Shown: positions 16,587-24,632 of the stretch, one piece after another
How the letters are laid out: every line of letters begins with the position of its first letter
Position numbering within the stretch: the stretch's first letter is position 1
DNA from: a virus
DNA: 52,675 nt
Virus record (IMG/VR): IMGVR_UViG_3300009506_000045
Location: 1 to 52,675 of that record
Strand: one strand, 5' to 3'
The notes under the pieces: model-generated
The model's input: the letters and a program-made list of their open reading frames with translations, nothing else
Told to the model about the DNA's origin: nothing
Databases searched by the model: none
Made by a program: the position numbers and the translations under genes

Positions 16587-17303
16587 ATGAGCAACGTTCC
16601 GAAGCCCAGCACCGGCGGCCTTCCCGCCATGTTTACCCAGAAGCAGGACCCGGCCTTCTTCGCGGAAACGATGTCGCGAGGACCGACGACGAACCTGCTC
16701 CAGTACATCCTCCTCCAGAGCCACCAGTCGAAGCTCGTCCGGGATCCAAACAGCCCGATCAAGGCAGGTACGTTTACGATCGGCCCGAAGGCCACCGACC
16801 TGGGCCCGTCGTTCATGGCGGTCGTCGGCCCGTTCAAGCCTCACGCGCGTTACACGGTACGGGGCGCGGTGCAGCGCGAGTCGTTCGACGCTGGTTCGGC
16901 GGACTTCGAGTGGATCATCCAGAAGGAGCTCGAGCTACACGCGGCCAACCAGAGCGGTCACATAGCTCGGACGGGCGTCGACGTGCTCCTCTGGGTGCCC
17001 AAGGTGCAGGCCTTCGGCTCCTACTTCATCACCGGCACGGCCAAGGACGAAGCCAAGGACGTCCCGAACCTGCTCGGGAAGGTCGTGCTGATCGGCTGCC
17101 GAGAGATCGTGACGAAGGTCTCGCAGTGGCACGTCCCGAGCTTCGAGGAGGTCAAGGAGGTTCCGCCCGACCTGGCGGTACCGACCGAGGACGCCCTCCA
17201 GAAGGCCGCGCGGGCGTTCACGCAGGGTGTGCGGGCCGCTGCTGACCCGGGTGCTGATTCGAGTGCCGATCCGGGTGCCGAGCGAAACGCCCGCCCCCGA
17301 TGA
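16587..17303 (+). CDS. Hypothetical replication-region protein (possible ssDNA-binding)
   Basis: A 238-residue protein preceded by its own promoter-like sequence. The middle (residues ~60-190) is beta-rich with an aromatic content that would suit an OB-like fold (SFMAVVGPFKPHARYTVRG, VDVLLWVPKVQAFGSYFITG). The last 30 residues are disordered and repetitive (AADPGADSSADPGAE), like the acidic tails of some single-stranded DNA-binding proteins. No diagnostic motif is visible. The place between nucleotide kinase and helicase genes fits a replication accessory. The SSB suggestion is inference. It overlaps the helicase gene by four bases. Confidence 0.45.
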   Translation: MSNVPKPSTGGLPAMFTQKQDPAFFAETMSRGPTTNLLQYILLQSHQSKLVRDPNSPIKAGTFTIGPKATDLGPSFMAVVGPFKPHARYTVRGAVQRESFDAGSADFEWIIQKELELHAANQSGHIARTGVDVLLWVPKVQAFGSYFITGTAKDEAKDVPNLLGKVVLIGCREIVTKVSQWHVPSFEEVKEVPPDLAVPTEDALQKAARAFTQGVRAAADPGADSSADPGAERNARPR

Positions 17304-18886
17304 CCACGTTGTACGTGGACGGTCGGGCCTTCGGGACGGACCTATGGGTCGAGGGCGGTTGGATTTACCTCCGATCGCCCTACGACCCGGCCCTCCTCGA
17401 GGAGATCCGATCGCTGCAGCGGAGGCGCTGGGACGGGGAGCGGAAGGTCTGGCGCTGCGCCATGACCGCCAGGAACCGCTTCGCGCTCCGCCTCCTGGCT
17501 CGGGACCCTACCGTGACCGAGCGGTACGACGAGCCGCTGGTGCCGATCGAGAGCGAGCGCCCCCTTTGGGAGGCCCAACGGGTCGCGACCGTGCCTCACC
17601 TCGTGCAGCGGCGGCAGTGCATGCTCGCGGCGGATATGCGGGCGGGCAAGACGCTCTCCGTGATCGAGGCGATGGAGCGGTTGACGCACGTCCGGCGGTG
17701 GTTCTGGGTCGGTCCTCCGAAGACCCTCGCCGCGATTCGTCGGGAGTTCGACCGGTGGGACGCCGGGGTCCGTCCGGTCGAGTGGCTCTCCCCCGACCGG
17801 CTCCGGCTGCACCGGATCGGGATCGACGACCCCCCGGACGGCTTGATCGTGGACGAGAGCGTCGCGTACAAAAACCCGTCGGCCGGTCAGACCCAGGTGG
17901 CGCTCGAGCTCCGGGAACGGATGGACGAGGTCCACGGGGACGCGGCCTGCGTGTTCCTGCTGTCAGGCTACCCGGCCCCGCAGGACGCGTGCGACTGGTG
18001 GGCCCAGGCCGAGCTCGCCCGACCCGGGTTCCTGCGGGAGGGCTCGTGGTGGCAGCTCCGGGAGCGGCTCGCGGAGCTCGCGGACTCCGATGAGGGGGGT
18101 CATCGGCACAAGGTCGTCGCTGGCTGGCGAGAGGACGAGGTCAAGCTTCTGGGGCGGCGGCTCGAGGGGCTGGTCCTGCGGATCGATCGGTCGGCCTGCT
18201 ACACGATCCCCGGGACCGTGCACGAGCGGATCGTGGTCGAGCCACCCGAGGAGATGCGACGGGTCGCGCAGGCGCTGCTCTCCCTGGCCGGGAGCCCGGG
18301 CAAGGCCCAGCGACAGCTCCGAGAGCTCTCGGACGGGTTCCAGTACCGTACGGGCATGGACGGGGTCCGCGAGACACTCGAGGGGCCCACCCCGAAGGAC
18401 GACGTCGTCCGGGAGCAGCTCGGCCGCTTCGCGGCGTACCGGCGTCTCCTGTTCTTCGCCGGCTACCAGGCCTCGGTCGATAGGGTGGTGCGGCTCTGCC
18501 TCGAGGAGGGTTGGTCGGCGATCCGGCTCGACGGCCGTGGCTGGCGCTACACGCCCGCGGACGAACAACCGATCCGGGAGGCCTCTGAACGTACGTTCCT
18601 CGACCTCGAGGGGGTCCCGGAGCGGGTCGCCCTGGTCGCGCACCCCGGTTCCGGAGGCGCGGGTCTCAACTTCTCGACGAGCCCGGCGGCGATTTTCTTC
18701 TCGAACGATTTCAACGGCTCGTCACGACGTCAGGCGGTCGATAGGATCCTCGGACCTGTCCCCACGGGTACCCTAGTCGTCGACGTGCTCTGCCTCGGCA
18801 CGGACGCCCGGGTGCTCGACCGGCTCGAGGAGAAGGACGGACAGGTTCAGCTAACGCTCGACGAGCTTCGTGAGGCGCTGGGATGA
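17300..18886 (+). CDS. SNF2-like superfamily 2 helicase with HARP-like N terminus
   Basis: A 528-residue protein whose ATG overlaps the previous stop. Residues ~1-60 have a HARP-like beta layout (VEGGWIYLRSPYD, RRWDGERKVWRC). Motif I is ADMRAGKT (111-118), motif II VDES (184-187), motif III LSGYP (221-225) in place of the usual SGTP. The C-terminal lobe has LLFFAGYQASVDRV, LNFSTSPAAIFFSND and RRQAVDRILGP, matching motifs IV-VI. This family works as annealing helicases or DNA translocases in phage replication. It sits between the accessory protein and the DNA polymerase, so replication or recombination is the likely job. Confidence 0.82.
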   Translation: MTTLYVDGRAFGTDLWVEGGWIYLRSPYDPALLEEIRSLQRRRWDGERKVWRCAMTARNRFALRLLARDPTVTERYDEPLVPIESERPLWEAQRVATVPHLVQRRQCMLAADMRAGKTLSVIEAMERLTHVRRWFWVGPPKTLAAIRREFDRWDAGVRPVEWLSPDRLRLHRIGIDDPPDGLIVDESVAYKNPSAGQTQVALELRERMDEVHGDAACVFLLSGYPAPQDACDWWAQAELARPGFLREGSWWQLRERLAELADSDEGGHRHKVVAGWREDEVKLLGRRLEGLVLRIDRSACYTIPGTVHERIVVEPPEEMRRVAQALLSLAGSPGKAQRQLRELSDGFQYRTGMDGVRETLEGPTPKDDVVREQLGRFAAYRRLLFFAGYQASVDRVVRLCLEEGWSAIRLDGRGWRYTPADEQPIREASERTFLDLEGVPERVALVAHPGSGGAGLNFSTSPAAIFFSNDFNGSSRRQAVDRILGPVPTGTLVVDVLCLGTDARVLDRLEEKDGQVQLTLDELREALG

Positions 18887-18910
18887 CGCTATGAGGCGAT
18901 CGAGGCCGGG

Positions 18911-21055
18911 ATGGACTACCCCGTGATCACCTTCCTCGACACCGAGACGGTCGGGCTCGTGGGGCCGGTCATGCGGCTCCAGGTCGCCGGGGAGGAGGGA
19001 CCGGTCGAGGTATACGATCCCTGGACCCACCCCGTCTCCGAGACGCTGATCCGGCTCGAGACGCTCGCGGAGGGGGACGTCGTCGGCTTCAACCTGGCGT
19101 TCGACTGGTTCCACCTAACCAAGCTCTACGACACGCTCCGACGGTCCGACTGCTACGACCGGCCCCCGAGCGTGGCCGAGTACGCGCTCCGCGAGACCGT
19201 GACGCACGACGCCGACTGCCTCAAGCCGAGGCGGGCCTGCGACCTCATGCTGCACGCTCGCCGGGGCCCTTACCAGGCGACCATGGCCCGGGACGACGTG
19301 CGGGTGCGGCGAGTGCCCCGGGTCCTGGCGGCGGACCTGGCGGCCGAGCTCGAGCGGCGCGTCGAGCTCCCGGACGTCTACTTCCACCGCTCGACGGGGG
19401 AGCGCTGGAAGGTCGAGGAGCTCGACCCGATCGAGCCGGACCTGGTCAACGTGGTGCTGCGGTTCGGGGGCTCGACGTCGCTCGCGGCCCTGGCCCACGA
19501 CGCCCTCGGGGCCACGAAGCTCGGGGAGCCCTGGCTCGACGACCCGGACCTCTACCCGCAGGACCTGGAGCTCCCCTACCGCCCGCACTCGGGGCGTTGG
19601 CCCGCGATCTGGGGCCTCCACCAACGGCTCTGGACGACCGAGAGGGCCCAGGCCTACGCCCGGCGGGACGTGGAGCTGACCCGCGATCTCTGGCGCAGCT
19701 TCGGCCGGCCGGAGCCCGGGGACGACGACTCCGAGCTGGCCTGCTCCGTGGGGGCCTGCCGCTGGCGGGGCTGGCGGCTCGATCGCGCTCCGCTCGAGGA
19801 GGCCAGGGACGCGGCCCTCCAGGAGATGGAGGTAGCGCCCCGCGCCCCCGTCGCGGCTCGGGCCTACCTGGAGGCCCCGGCCAGCGACCTCGAGAAGCTC
19901 GCGATCCCGGACACGGCGAAGGCGACGCTCCACGCCCTCGCGGCCTGGCCTGGCGAGGTCGGTCGCCGGGCCCGGCTCGTAGCCCAGGCCCGGGCGGCCG
20001 AGAAGGTAGCCAACCTTTGCGGAAAGCTCCTCGAGGCGGGACGCTGTCACTTTGATTTCAAGGTCCTGGGCACCCTCTCGGGCCGCATGGCGGGCGCGGG
20101 CGGCATCAACCCCCAGGGGATCAACAGGACCCTCCGGAACGCGTTCCCGCTGGCCGACCCCGACGAGCGGCTGGACGGCGGGGACTTCGCCGGCTTCGAG
20201 GTGGCGATCGCGGCGGCGGCCTACGGGGACGCGACGCTGACGGCGGACCTCCAGGCCGGCCGGAGCCTGCACGCGCTCCTCGGAGCGGCGCTCTACGATC
20301 AACCTTACGAAGCTATCGTGGCGACCAAGGGGGGCGGAGGCGAGGGGGACCTCTATGGCAAGGCGAAAAACAGCATGTTCGCCATGCTCTACGGGGCGCA
20401 CGACGAGAAGGTGGCGGCGACGGCCGGGGTACCCCCGGAGACCGCCTCGGCCGCCCTGGCCCGGTTCTTCGCCCGCTACCCCGGGGTCCAGGAGGCCCGG
20501 AAGCGGGTGCACGACGCGTTCTGCTCGATGCGCCAACCAGGGGGCCTCGGAACGGCGGTCGAGTGGCACGAGCCGGCGGAGCACGTCGAGAGCCTGCTCG
20601 GCTTCCGGCGATACTACCACGTCGAGAACGCGATCTGCCGGACGTTGTTCGACCTGGCCCAGCAGCCCACGGGAGCCCTGCAACGGCACCGGGACGTCAA
20701 GGTCCGGCGGCGCGACCGGGTCCAGACCCCGGGCGGAGCGACCCGGTCGGCGCTCTACGCGGCGGCCTTCCAGATCCAGGCCCGGGCCATGCGAAGCGCG
20801 GCCAACCACGTGATCCAGTCCACCGGGGCCGAGATCACGAAGGCCCTCCAGCGGCGGATCTGGGACCGGCAGCCGGTCGGGGTGAGCCCGTTCGTCGTCC
20901 GCCCGCTCAACGTGCACGACGAGGTCATGGTAGCCCGCGCTCCGGGTGTCTCGCTCCGGGACGTGGTCAACGAGGTGCTGGAGCGGTACCGGGCGACGGT
21001 GCCACTGCTGGCGATGGACTGGCACGAGGAGATGACGACGTGGGCCGAGAAGTAG
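18911..21055 (+). CDS. DNA polymerase, family A, with 3'-5' exonuclease domain
   Basis: A 714-residue protein. The exonuclease motifs are FLDTET (Asp10, Glu12), GFNLAFD (Asp65) and YARRDVELT (Asp253). Polymerase motif A is GGDFAGFEVAIAA (Asp425, Glu430), motif B LYGKAKNSMFAMLYG (481-495), motif C NVHDEVMV (His669-Asp670-Glu671). All catalytic acidic residues are present, so the enzyme should be active and proofreading. The size is close to T7-like polymerases. It is the main replicative polymerase of the phage, working with the primase-helicase and perhaps the clamp-like protein at 21921. It overlaps the next small gene by 16 bases. Confidence 0.93.
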   Translation: MDYPVITFLDTETVGLVGPVMRLQVAGEEGPVEVYDPWTHPVSETLIRLETLAEGDVVGFNLAFDWFHLTKLYDTLRRSDCYDRPPSVAEYALRETVTHDADCLKPRRACDLMLHARRGPYQATMARDDVRVRRVPRVLAADLAAELERRVELPDVYFHRSTGERWKVEELDPIEPDLVNVVLRFGGSTSLAALAHDALGATKLGEPWLDDPDLYPQDLELPYRPHSGRWPAIWGLHQRLWTTERAQAYARRDVELTRDLWRSFGRPEPGDDDSELACSVGACRWRGWRLDRAPLEEARDAALQEMEVAPRAPVAARAYLEAPASDLEKLAIPDTAKATLHALAAWPGEVGRRARLVAQARAAEKVANLCGKLLEAGRCHFDFKVLGTLSGRMAGAGGINPQGINRTLRNAFPLADPDERLDGGDFAGFEVAIAAAAYGDATLTADLQAGRSLHALLGAALYDQPYEAIVATKGGGGEGDLYGKAKNSMFAMLYGAHDEKVAATAGVPPETASAALARFFARYPGVQEARKRVHDAFCSMRQPGGLGTAVEWHEPAEHVESLLGFRRYYHVENAICRTLFDLAQQPTGALQRHRDVKVRRRDRVQTPGGATRSALYAAAFQIQARAMRSAANHVIQSTGAEITKALQRRIWDRQPVGVSPFVVRPLNVHDEVMVARAPGVSLRDVVNEVLERYRATVPLLAMDWHEEMTTWAEK

Positions 21056-21342
21056 ACGGGCTACCTCGATCAGACCTGCGGATCCCGACGCCTCCGGTCG
21101 GGCGACCGGATGCTGGGTACCGGGTCAAGGCGGCTACTACGTACCGGATCGAGACGACCGACCCCCTGGTGCACGAGCGGAGCCTCCGGGGGCTCGACGC
21201 CCTGCTGGCGCTCTTCGTGATCCGGGAGCACGCGCACGAGGTGGCCCGGGGCAAGCGCGAGGGCACGGTGGCGTCGATCTACCGGACGATCGTGGCCGAG
21301 CTCGAGGAGCGGGGGATCGACCTCGACCGGCTGCTGACGTAG
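21040..21342 (+). CDS. Hypothetical protein downstream of the polymerase
   Basis: A 100-residue protein from GTG 21040, eight bases after GAGGAGA inside the polymerase gene's 3' end. The C-terminal half is helical and charged (LRGLDALLALFVIREHAHEVARG, then a short basic loop and a final acidic helix). No known domain is seen. The tight coupling to the polymerase suggests co-expression in the replication operon. Confidence 0.6.
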   Translation: MGREVDGLPRSDLRIPTPPVGRPDAGYRVKAATTYRIETTDPLVHERSLRGLDALLALFVIREHAHEVARGKREGTVASIYRTIVAELEERGIDLDRLLT

Positions 21343-21351
21343 ACTCGGGGC

Positions 21352-21705
21352 ATGGTCCAGCGTGAGAAGCTCACGGTCTCCGACCCGCTCCGCCGGCTCC
21401 TAAGGGCGGACGGGTGGCTCGTTGAGAAGAGCCACGGTAACCTGTATCAAGCTGGCTGGCCGGACCTGTACTGCTTTCATCTAGCGCACGGCCACCGGTG
21501 GGTCGAGACGAAGACCCCGAACGGGCGCCTCACCCCGGCCCAGTTCGAGACGTTCTCCCGGTGGGTCGAGGCGGGCGTCCCGATCTGGATCCTGACCGAG
21601 CCACGTCCCGACCTGCTCCTCGACCCGCCGAACGCCCGGGCCTGGCTCGACCGCTACCGGCCGGCGGAGCGGCGGACGGTTGGTCGGTACTTCGAGTCAG
21701 CGTAG
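21352..21705 (+). CDS. VRR-NUC-type nuclease (PD-(D/E)xK fold)
   Basis: A 117-residue protein with the compact VRR-NUC layout: LVEKSHGNLYQAGWPDLYCF (catalytic Asp in GWPDL), then RWVETKTPNGRLTPAQ (E-x-K pair), then a C-terminal helix. Phage VRR-NUC proteins act on branched DNA or structured ends, like Holliday junction resolvases. It follows the polymerase operon by ten bases and probably belongs to replication or recombination. Confidence 0.78.
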   Translation: MVQREKLTVSDPLRRLLRADGWLVEKSHGNLYQAGWPDLYCFHLAHGHRWVETKTPNGRLTPAQFETFSRWVEAGVPIWILTEPRPDLLLDPPNARAWLDRYRPAERRTVGRYFESA

Positions 21706-21713
21706 CGCATGGT

Positions 21714-21761
21714 CTAACTTACGACCTAACTTACGACCTAACTTACGACCTAGCTTACGAC
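21714..21761. repeat. 12-bp tandem repeat, four copies
   Basis: CTAACTTACGAC is repeated at 21714, 21726 and 21738, with a fourth copy CTAGCTTACGAC at 21750. It lies in a 215-base non-coding gap, just after the nuclease gene and before a hairpin and a promoter cassette. The spacing of 12 bp (little more than one helix turn) would suit cooperative protein binding, but no function is shown. Confidence 0.85.
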
Positions 21762-21815
21762 AACCTGACCCCGTGGTGCGTCCCGCCTTGGCTCACGTGC
21801 AGGCAACCTTCCCCC

Positions 21816-21846
21816 AACCACGCGCCGCGGGGTTCTTCCATCGTTT
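21816..21846 (+). terminator. Possible intrinsic terminator after the replication operon
   Basis: AACC-A-CGC (21816-21823) pairs with GCG-G-GGTT (21827-21834) around a GCC loop, with one A-G mismatch. A pyrimidine-rich stretch ending in TTTT (21843-21846) follows. It stands between the nuclease gene and the first promoter cassette, where a terminator is expected. The stem is imperfect, so this is a moderate call. Confidence 0.45.
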
Positions 21847-21851
21847 TACCT

Positions 21852-21890
21852 CAAGCCCCGTCCTCCGACGGCCGATAAGGGTCTTAGACG
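21852..21890 (+). promoter_or_regulatory. Repeated promoter/leader cassette, copy 1
   Basis: CAAG (21852) lies 22 bases before GATAA of CGATAAGGGTCTTAGACG (21873-21890). A short leader with an ACCCACCCCACGGAAAGGAG-like ribosome-binding stretch leads to ATG 21921. The core contains the inverted repeat TAAG-GGT-CTTA. Four such cassettes precede four separate genes with the same spacing (22533, 23586, 24606). It is not a standard sigma-70 promoter; a middle-gene promoter for a phage-modified polymerase is a fair guess. Confidence 0.65.
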
Positions 21891-21920
21891 CGACACCCAC
21901 CCCACGGAAAGGAGTCTTCC

Positions 21921-22559
21921 ATGGCTCGTCTGCTCTCGAAGGCCAACCTGACGGCGCACGTGGCGCCGGACGAAAACGGGCGCTACGCGACCGCTGGTCT
22001 AATCCTCGCTGAGGACGGCGTCTGGTCGACGGACGGTCGTATCCTCGTCCGGACCCCCTACCCCCGGGACGAGCCGACGGAGCACCCGCAGGCCGACGAC
22101 GAGGCGGGGCCGACCGACGTGGTGGTCCCGCTCCAAGCTGCCCAGAAGGTGGTCAAGAACCTACCTCGGGGCCGTCAAGCTCGGCCGGCGCTGGAGCACG
22201 CGGCCGTGACGCTCGTGGAGGGCAAGCTCAAGCTGGGCCTCGGGCTCCGGGACGAGGGCGTCACCGTGACCGATCGACCCGGTCTGACCTTCCCTTCCCT
22301 GGATAAGATCCGTCTCAAGTTCGGGCGCACCGGTACGCACGCGCGGTTCGACCTCCACCTGCTCAAGCAGCTCGTGACCGTGCTGGAGAAGGCCGGGGCC
22401 TCCTTCGTGGACCTGGACCTGGAGGCCGACGGCCCGCTCCTGGTCTTCGGCCAGGGGGTGGACAACCTGGGTGACCCGGTCGGGGAGGTCGCGCGAGGAA
22501 TGATCGTGCCGATAAGATTCTCGACGAGGCCTAAAGCCCCGCCCCCCGACGGCCGATAA
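21921..22559 (+). CDS. Diverged DNA sliding clamp-like protein
   Basis: A 212-residue protein that resembles a shortened beta clamp: VWSTDGRILVRTPYP early on, DVVVPLQAAQKVVKNLP, a VTVTDRPGLTFPSLDKI stretch, LLKQLVTVLEKAGASFVDLDLE, and a C-terminal GMIVPIRF, which recalls the VMPMRL end of bacterial clamps. Bacterial clamps have three domains (~370 residues); this has room for about two. A phage-borne processivity factor for the polymerase at 18911 would fit. No catalytic function is expected. Its stop codon lies within promoter cassette copy 2. Confidence 0.55.
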   Translation: MARLLSKANLTAHVAPDENGRYATAGLILAEDGVWSTDGRILVRTPYPRDEPTEHPQADDEAGPTDVVVPLQAAQKVVKNLPRGRQARPALEHAAVTLVEGKLKLGLGLRDEGVTVTDRPGLTFPSLDKIRLKFGRTGTHARFDLHLLKQLVTVLEKAGASFVDLDLEADGPLLVFGQGVDNLGDPVGEVARGMIVPIRFSTRPKAPPPDGR

Positions 22560-22571
22560 GAGTCTTAGACG
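22533..22571 (+). promoter_or_regulatory. Repeated promoter/leader cassette, copy 2
   Basis: AAAG (22533) lies 22 bases before GATAA of CGATAAGAGTCTTAGACG (22554-22571); the leader AAACCCACCCCGCAGGAGA leads to ATG 22600. The TAA of the motif is also the stop codon of the clamp-like gene. The one change in the core (A for G) keeps the TAAG/CTTA inverted repeat. Confidence 0.65.
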
Positions 22572-22599
22572 AGAAACCCACCCCGCAGGAGATCGAACG

Positions 22600-22722
22600 A
22601 TGAAGCTCACCGACCTACCCTGGAAGCTCGCGACCTGGACGACCGTTGCCTGCCTCGGTACCTGGTTCGTGCTCCGCGCCGCTCTCTGGGCTGCCGACGT
22701 CGCGCAGTACCTGGTTCGCTGA
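22600..22722 (+). CDS. Small membrane protein (40 residues)
   Basis: ATG 22600 to TGA 22722, with GGAGA eight bases upstream and a promoter cassette immediately before. After a short polar start (MKLTDLPWKL) it is a single hydrophobic helix (ATWTTVACLGTWFVLRAALW) and a short tail. It is too short for domain detection. The dedicated promoter and good ribosome-binding site argue that it is real. Confidence 0.65.
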   Translation: MKLTDLPWKLATWTTVACLGTWFVLRAALWAADVAQYLVR

Positions 22723-22757
22723 GCGTCCTACAACCCAACCCCGCAGGAGCATCCATC

Positions 22758-23522
22758 ATGAGCGGAACCCTGATAACTCACCGTGACAGCCGAGAGGTCT
22801 CGCGATCCGAGATCTTCTCCATGGACGTTCCCCCACCCTTCGGGCCCCGACACCGTCCGGTGCATCACGCGGAGGTCGTGCTCGCGCTCGAGAAGGGGCT
22901 CGAGGAACGAGGCCTCAGGATCGATCGCTGGCGCTACGCGGTCGGGGGCTCGGTGACGCATCCCCTCGACCACAAGGTCTACCCCGATGTGAAGCTCTTC
23001 GGGGTCGCGGACCTGCAGACGGGGACCGGGACCTTCGGCTCCTCGATTGGCTTCCGGTCGAGCAACGCGCAGGATTTCGCGATCTCGATCATCGCCGGGG
23101 CGAGGGTCTTCGTGTGTGACAACCTGTGCTTCGACGGGGCGAACCTGGTGCTCAACCGCAAGCACACCACCGGCCTTGACCTGTACCAGGAGGTACGCGA
23201 GGGGCTCGACCGCTGGCAAGGGGCGGACGACCGCCTCCGTGAGCGGATCGCGCGGATGGAGCACCAGGAGCTCCCGGACGTGCTCGCCCGGGCCGGTCTG
23301 TTCCGGCTCTTCGAGCGCAAGGCTCTCCCGCATCGGCTGCTGCCTCACGTGGCGACCACCTACTTCCAGCCGGAGGACGGTTGGAGCGACGTTCGGCCCC
23401 GTACCGTGTGGGGGCTCCACAACGCGGTGACGCGGACCATCCGAGACGAGCCCCTGCACCTCCGAGGCCGCTACTCGCAGGCCACCACCCGCGAGCTCGC
23501 AGCCTTCTACAAGCTCAACTAG
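22758..23522 (+). CDS. DUF932-family protein
   Basis: A 254-residue protein with the leader AACCCCGCAGGAG before its ATG. The centre has the typical DUF932 pattern: FGSSIGFRSSNAQDFAISII, GARVFVCDNLCFDGA and NRKHTTG. DUF932 proteins are common in phages and plasmids; their role is unknown, with links to early takeover and recombination suggested in some systems. It shares the leader of the cassette genes but lacks the CGATAAG core, so it may be co-transcribed with the 40-residue gene. A strong terminator follows. Confidence 0.8.
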   Translation: MSGTLITHRDSREVSRSEIFSMDVPPPFGPRHRPVHHAEVVLALEKGLEERGLRIDRWRYAVGGSVTHPLDHKVYPDVKLFGVADLQTGTGTFGSSIGFRSSNAQDFAISIIAGARVFVCDNLCFDGANLVLNRKHTTGLDLYQEVREGLDRWQGADDRLRERIARMEHQELPDVLARAGLFRLFERKALPHRLLPHVATTYFQPEDGWSDVRPRTVWGLHNAVTRTIRDEPLHLRGRYSQATTRELAAFYKLN

Positions 23523-23551
23523 GATCCCGCAACCCCGCCAGAGCCCCGCCA

Positions 23552-23586
23552 GAGCCCCGGCCCGCCCCGGGGCTCAACCTTTTCTC
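23552..23586 (+). terminator. Intrinsic terminator
   Basis: GAGCCCCGG (23552-23560) pairs perfectly with CCGGGGCTC (23567-23575) around a six-base loop, followed by AACCTTTTCTC. It ends the DUF932 transcript and stands directly before promoter cassette copy 3. Confidence 0.75.
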
Positions 23587-23624
23587 AAGGTCGTCCCTCC
23601 GCCGACCGATAAGGGTCTTAGATG
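23586..23624 (+). promoter_or_regulatory. Repeated promoter/leader cassette, copy 3
   Basis: CAAG (23586) lies 22 bases before GATAA of CGATAAGGGTCTTAGATG (23607-23624); the leader AAACCTAACCCCGCAGGAGA leads to ATG 23653. It follows a strong terminator, which supports its being a transcription start region. Confidence 0.68.
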
Positions 23625-23652
23625 AAACCTAACCCCGCAGGAGACCCAAACC

Positions 23653-24183
23653 ATGCTGTTCAACGGAACCTACACGGTCGAGAACGCGGAGACCGGAGAG
23701 CACCGAACGTTCCAGATCAAGACGGTGCAGTCGAGCCCCGAGAGGCCAAACCCGCTCGCGGGGAAGCGGATCCTCTCGCTGCTCTCGGGCTCGGACAACG
23801 AGAACGACTACCAGAGCTTCGGCTTTGTGTTCGAGGCCAGCGACCGGCTCCGGGTCGCGGTCTGGAAGCGCTGCCTGACCCCCGCGTTCACGGCCTACGC
23901 GAGCCTGTTCGAGAAGCTCGCCCGCGTGCTGCCCGATGAGGCACTTCCCGAGAGCGAGCTCCTGGACCTGCCTTATGGCTCGAAACGATACAACGTCCGG
24001 CTGGCGAAGCGCTGCTCACGCTGCAACCGCAAGCTCACGCACCCCGACTCCCTCGTGACGGGGATCGGGCCCGAGTGCTCCGAGAAGCTCGGCCTACCCT
24101 ACGGGCGGGACGTGCTCAACGGGTGGGACGTCAACCGACCGGACAACGTACAGGCCCGGCGGGCCGAGGCCAGGCTCAAATGA
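23653..24183 (+). CDS. DUF6011-like zinc-ribbon protein
   Basis: A 176-residue protein. Residues ~117-145 are the characteristic CSRCNRKLTHPDSLVTGIGP followed by ECSEKLG, a cysteine motif seen in many phage and actinobacterial proteins (DUF6011 type). The N-terminal ~90 residues are beta-rich (YTVENAETGEHRTFQI, YQSFGFVF). Zinc binding is likely; the target is unknown. Its stop overlaps the start of the next gene (ATGA), so the two are translationally coupled. Confidence 0.75.
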   Translation: MLFNGTYTVENAETGEHRTFQIKTVQSSPERPNPLAGKRILSLLSGSDNENDYQSFGFVFEASDRLRVAVWKRCLTPAFTAYASLFEKLARVLPDEALPESELLDLPYGSKRYNVRLAKRCSRCNRKLTHPDSLVTGIGPECSEKLGLPYGRDVLNGWDVNRPDNVQARRAEARLK

Positions 24184-24632
24184 ACACCTTTCTGCCCTAC
24201 CCCCACTTTGCGCGCTCGGCCCGGTGCCTCGATCGGCAGCGGCTCGGGAAGCAACGGCTCGAGGTAATCCAGATCCTGCGTACCCTCCTCGGGCACTCGG
24301 TCGGCTGGCGGCACCACCCGGCCGTCCGTATGTGGGCCGGGCACGAGCGCGCCCTGGTCCGCTACGGGGTAGCCGTGTGCCAGGAGTGGAGGGCTCGAGG
24401 CTACCGGGACGCTCAGCTCGTGACGCTGTGGCGGCTTGAGCAGGCCTACCTGCGCCGAAGCTTCACGGTCTTCCCGCCCTGGCTCGGGAATCCTACGTTC
24501 CACGCGTCTCACCGCTCGAACCTGTTGAACAAGAACCCGGTCTGGTACGGTCGCTTCGGCTGGACCGAGCCTTCGAACCTTCCGTACGTGTGGCCGGTTT
24601 CCCCTTCAGTTCCGCCGGAGAAGGGACGATAA
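24180..24632 (+). CDS. Pyrimidine dimer DNA glycosylase-like protein (MSMEG_6728 family)
   Basis: A 150-residue protein from ATG 24180. It opens with MNTFLPYPHFARSARCLDRQ then RLGKQRLEVIQIL, and continues GWRHHPAVRMWAGHERALVRYG; both are hallmarks of the MSMEG_6728 family, related to T4 endonuclease V (Pyr_excise). T4 EndoV uses its N-terminal amine (Thr2) as the nucleophile; here residue 2 is Asn, so chemistry may differ. The enzyme would remove UV dimers or related damage and leave abasic sites. The stop codon lies within promoter cassette copy 4. Confidence 0.75.
   Translation: MNTFLPYPHFARSARCLDRQRLGKQRLEVIQILRTLLGHSVGWRHHPAVRMWAGHERALVRYGVAVCQEWRARGYRDAQLVTLWRLEQAYLRRSFTVFPPWLGNPTFHASHRSNLLNKNPVWYGRFGWTEPSNLPYVWPVSPSVPPEKGR

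Noticed and set aside
19115-21025. Minus-strand open frame of about 630 codons over the polymerase
   Set aside because: Mirror of the polymerase gene, no motifs, no ribosome-binding site.
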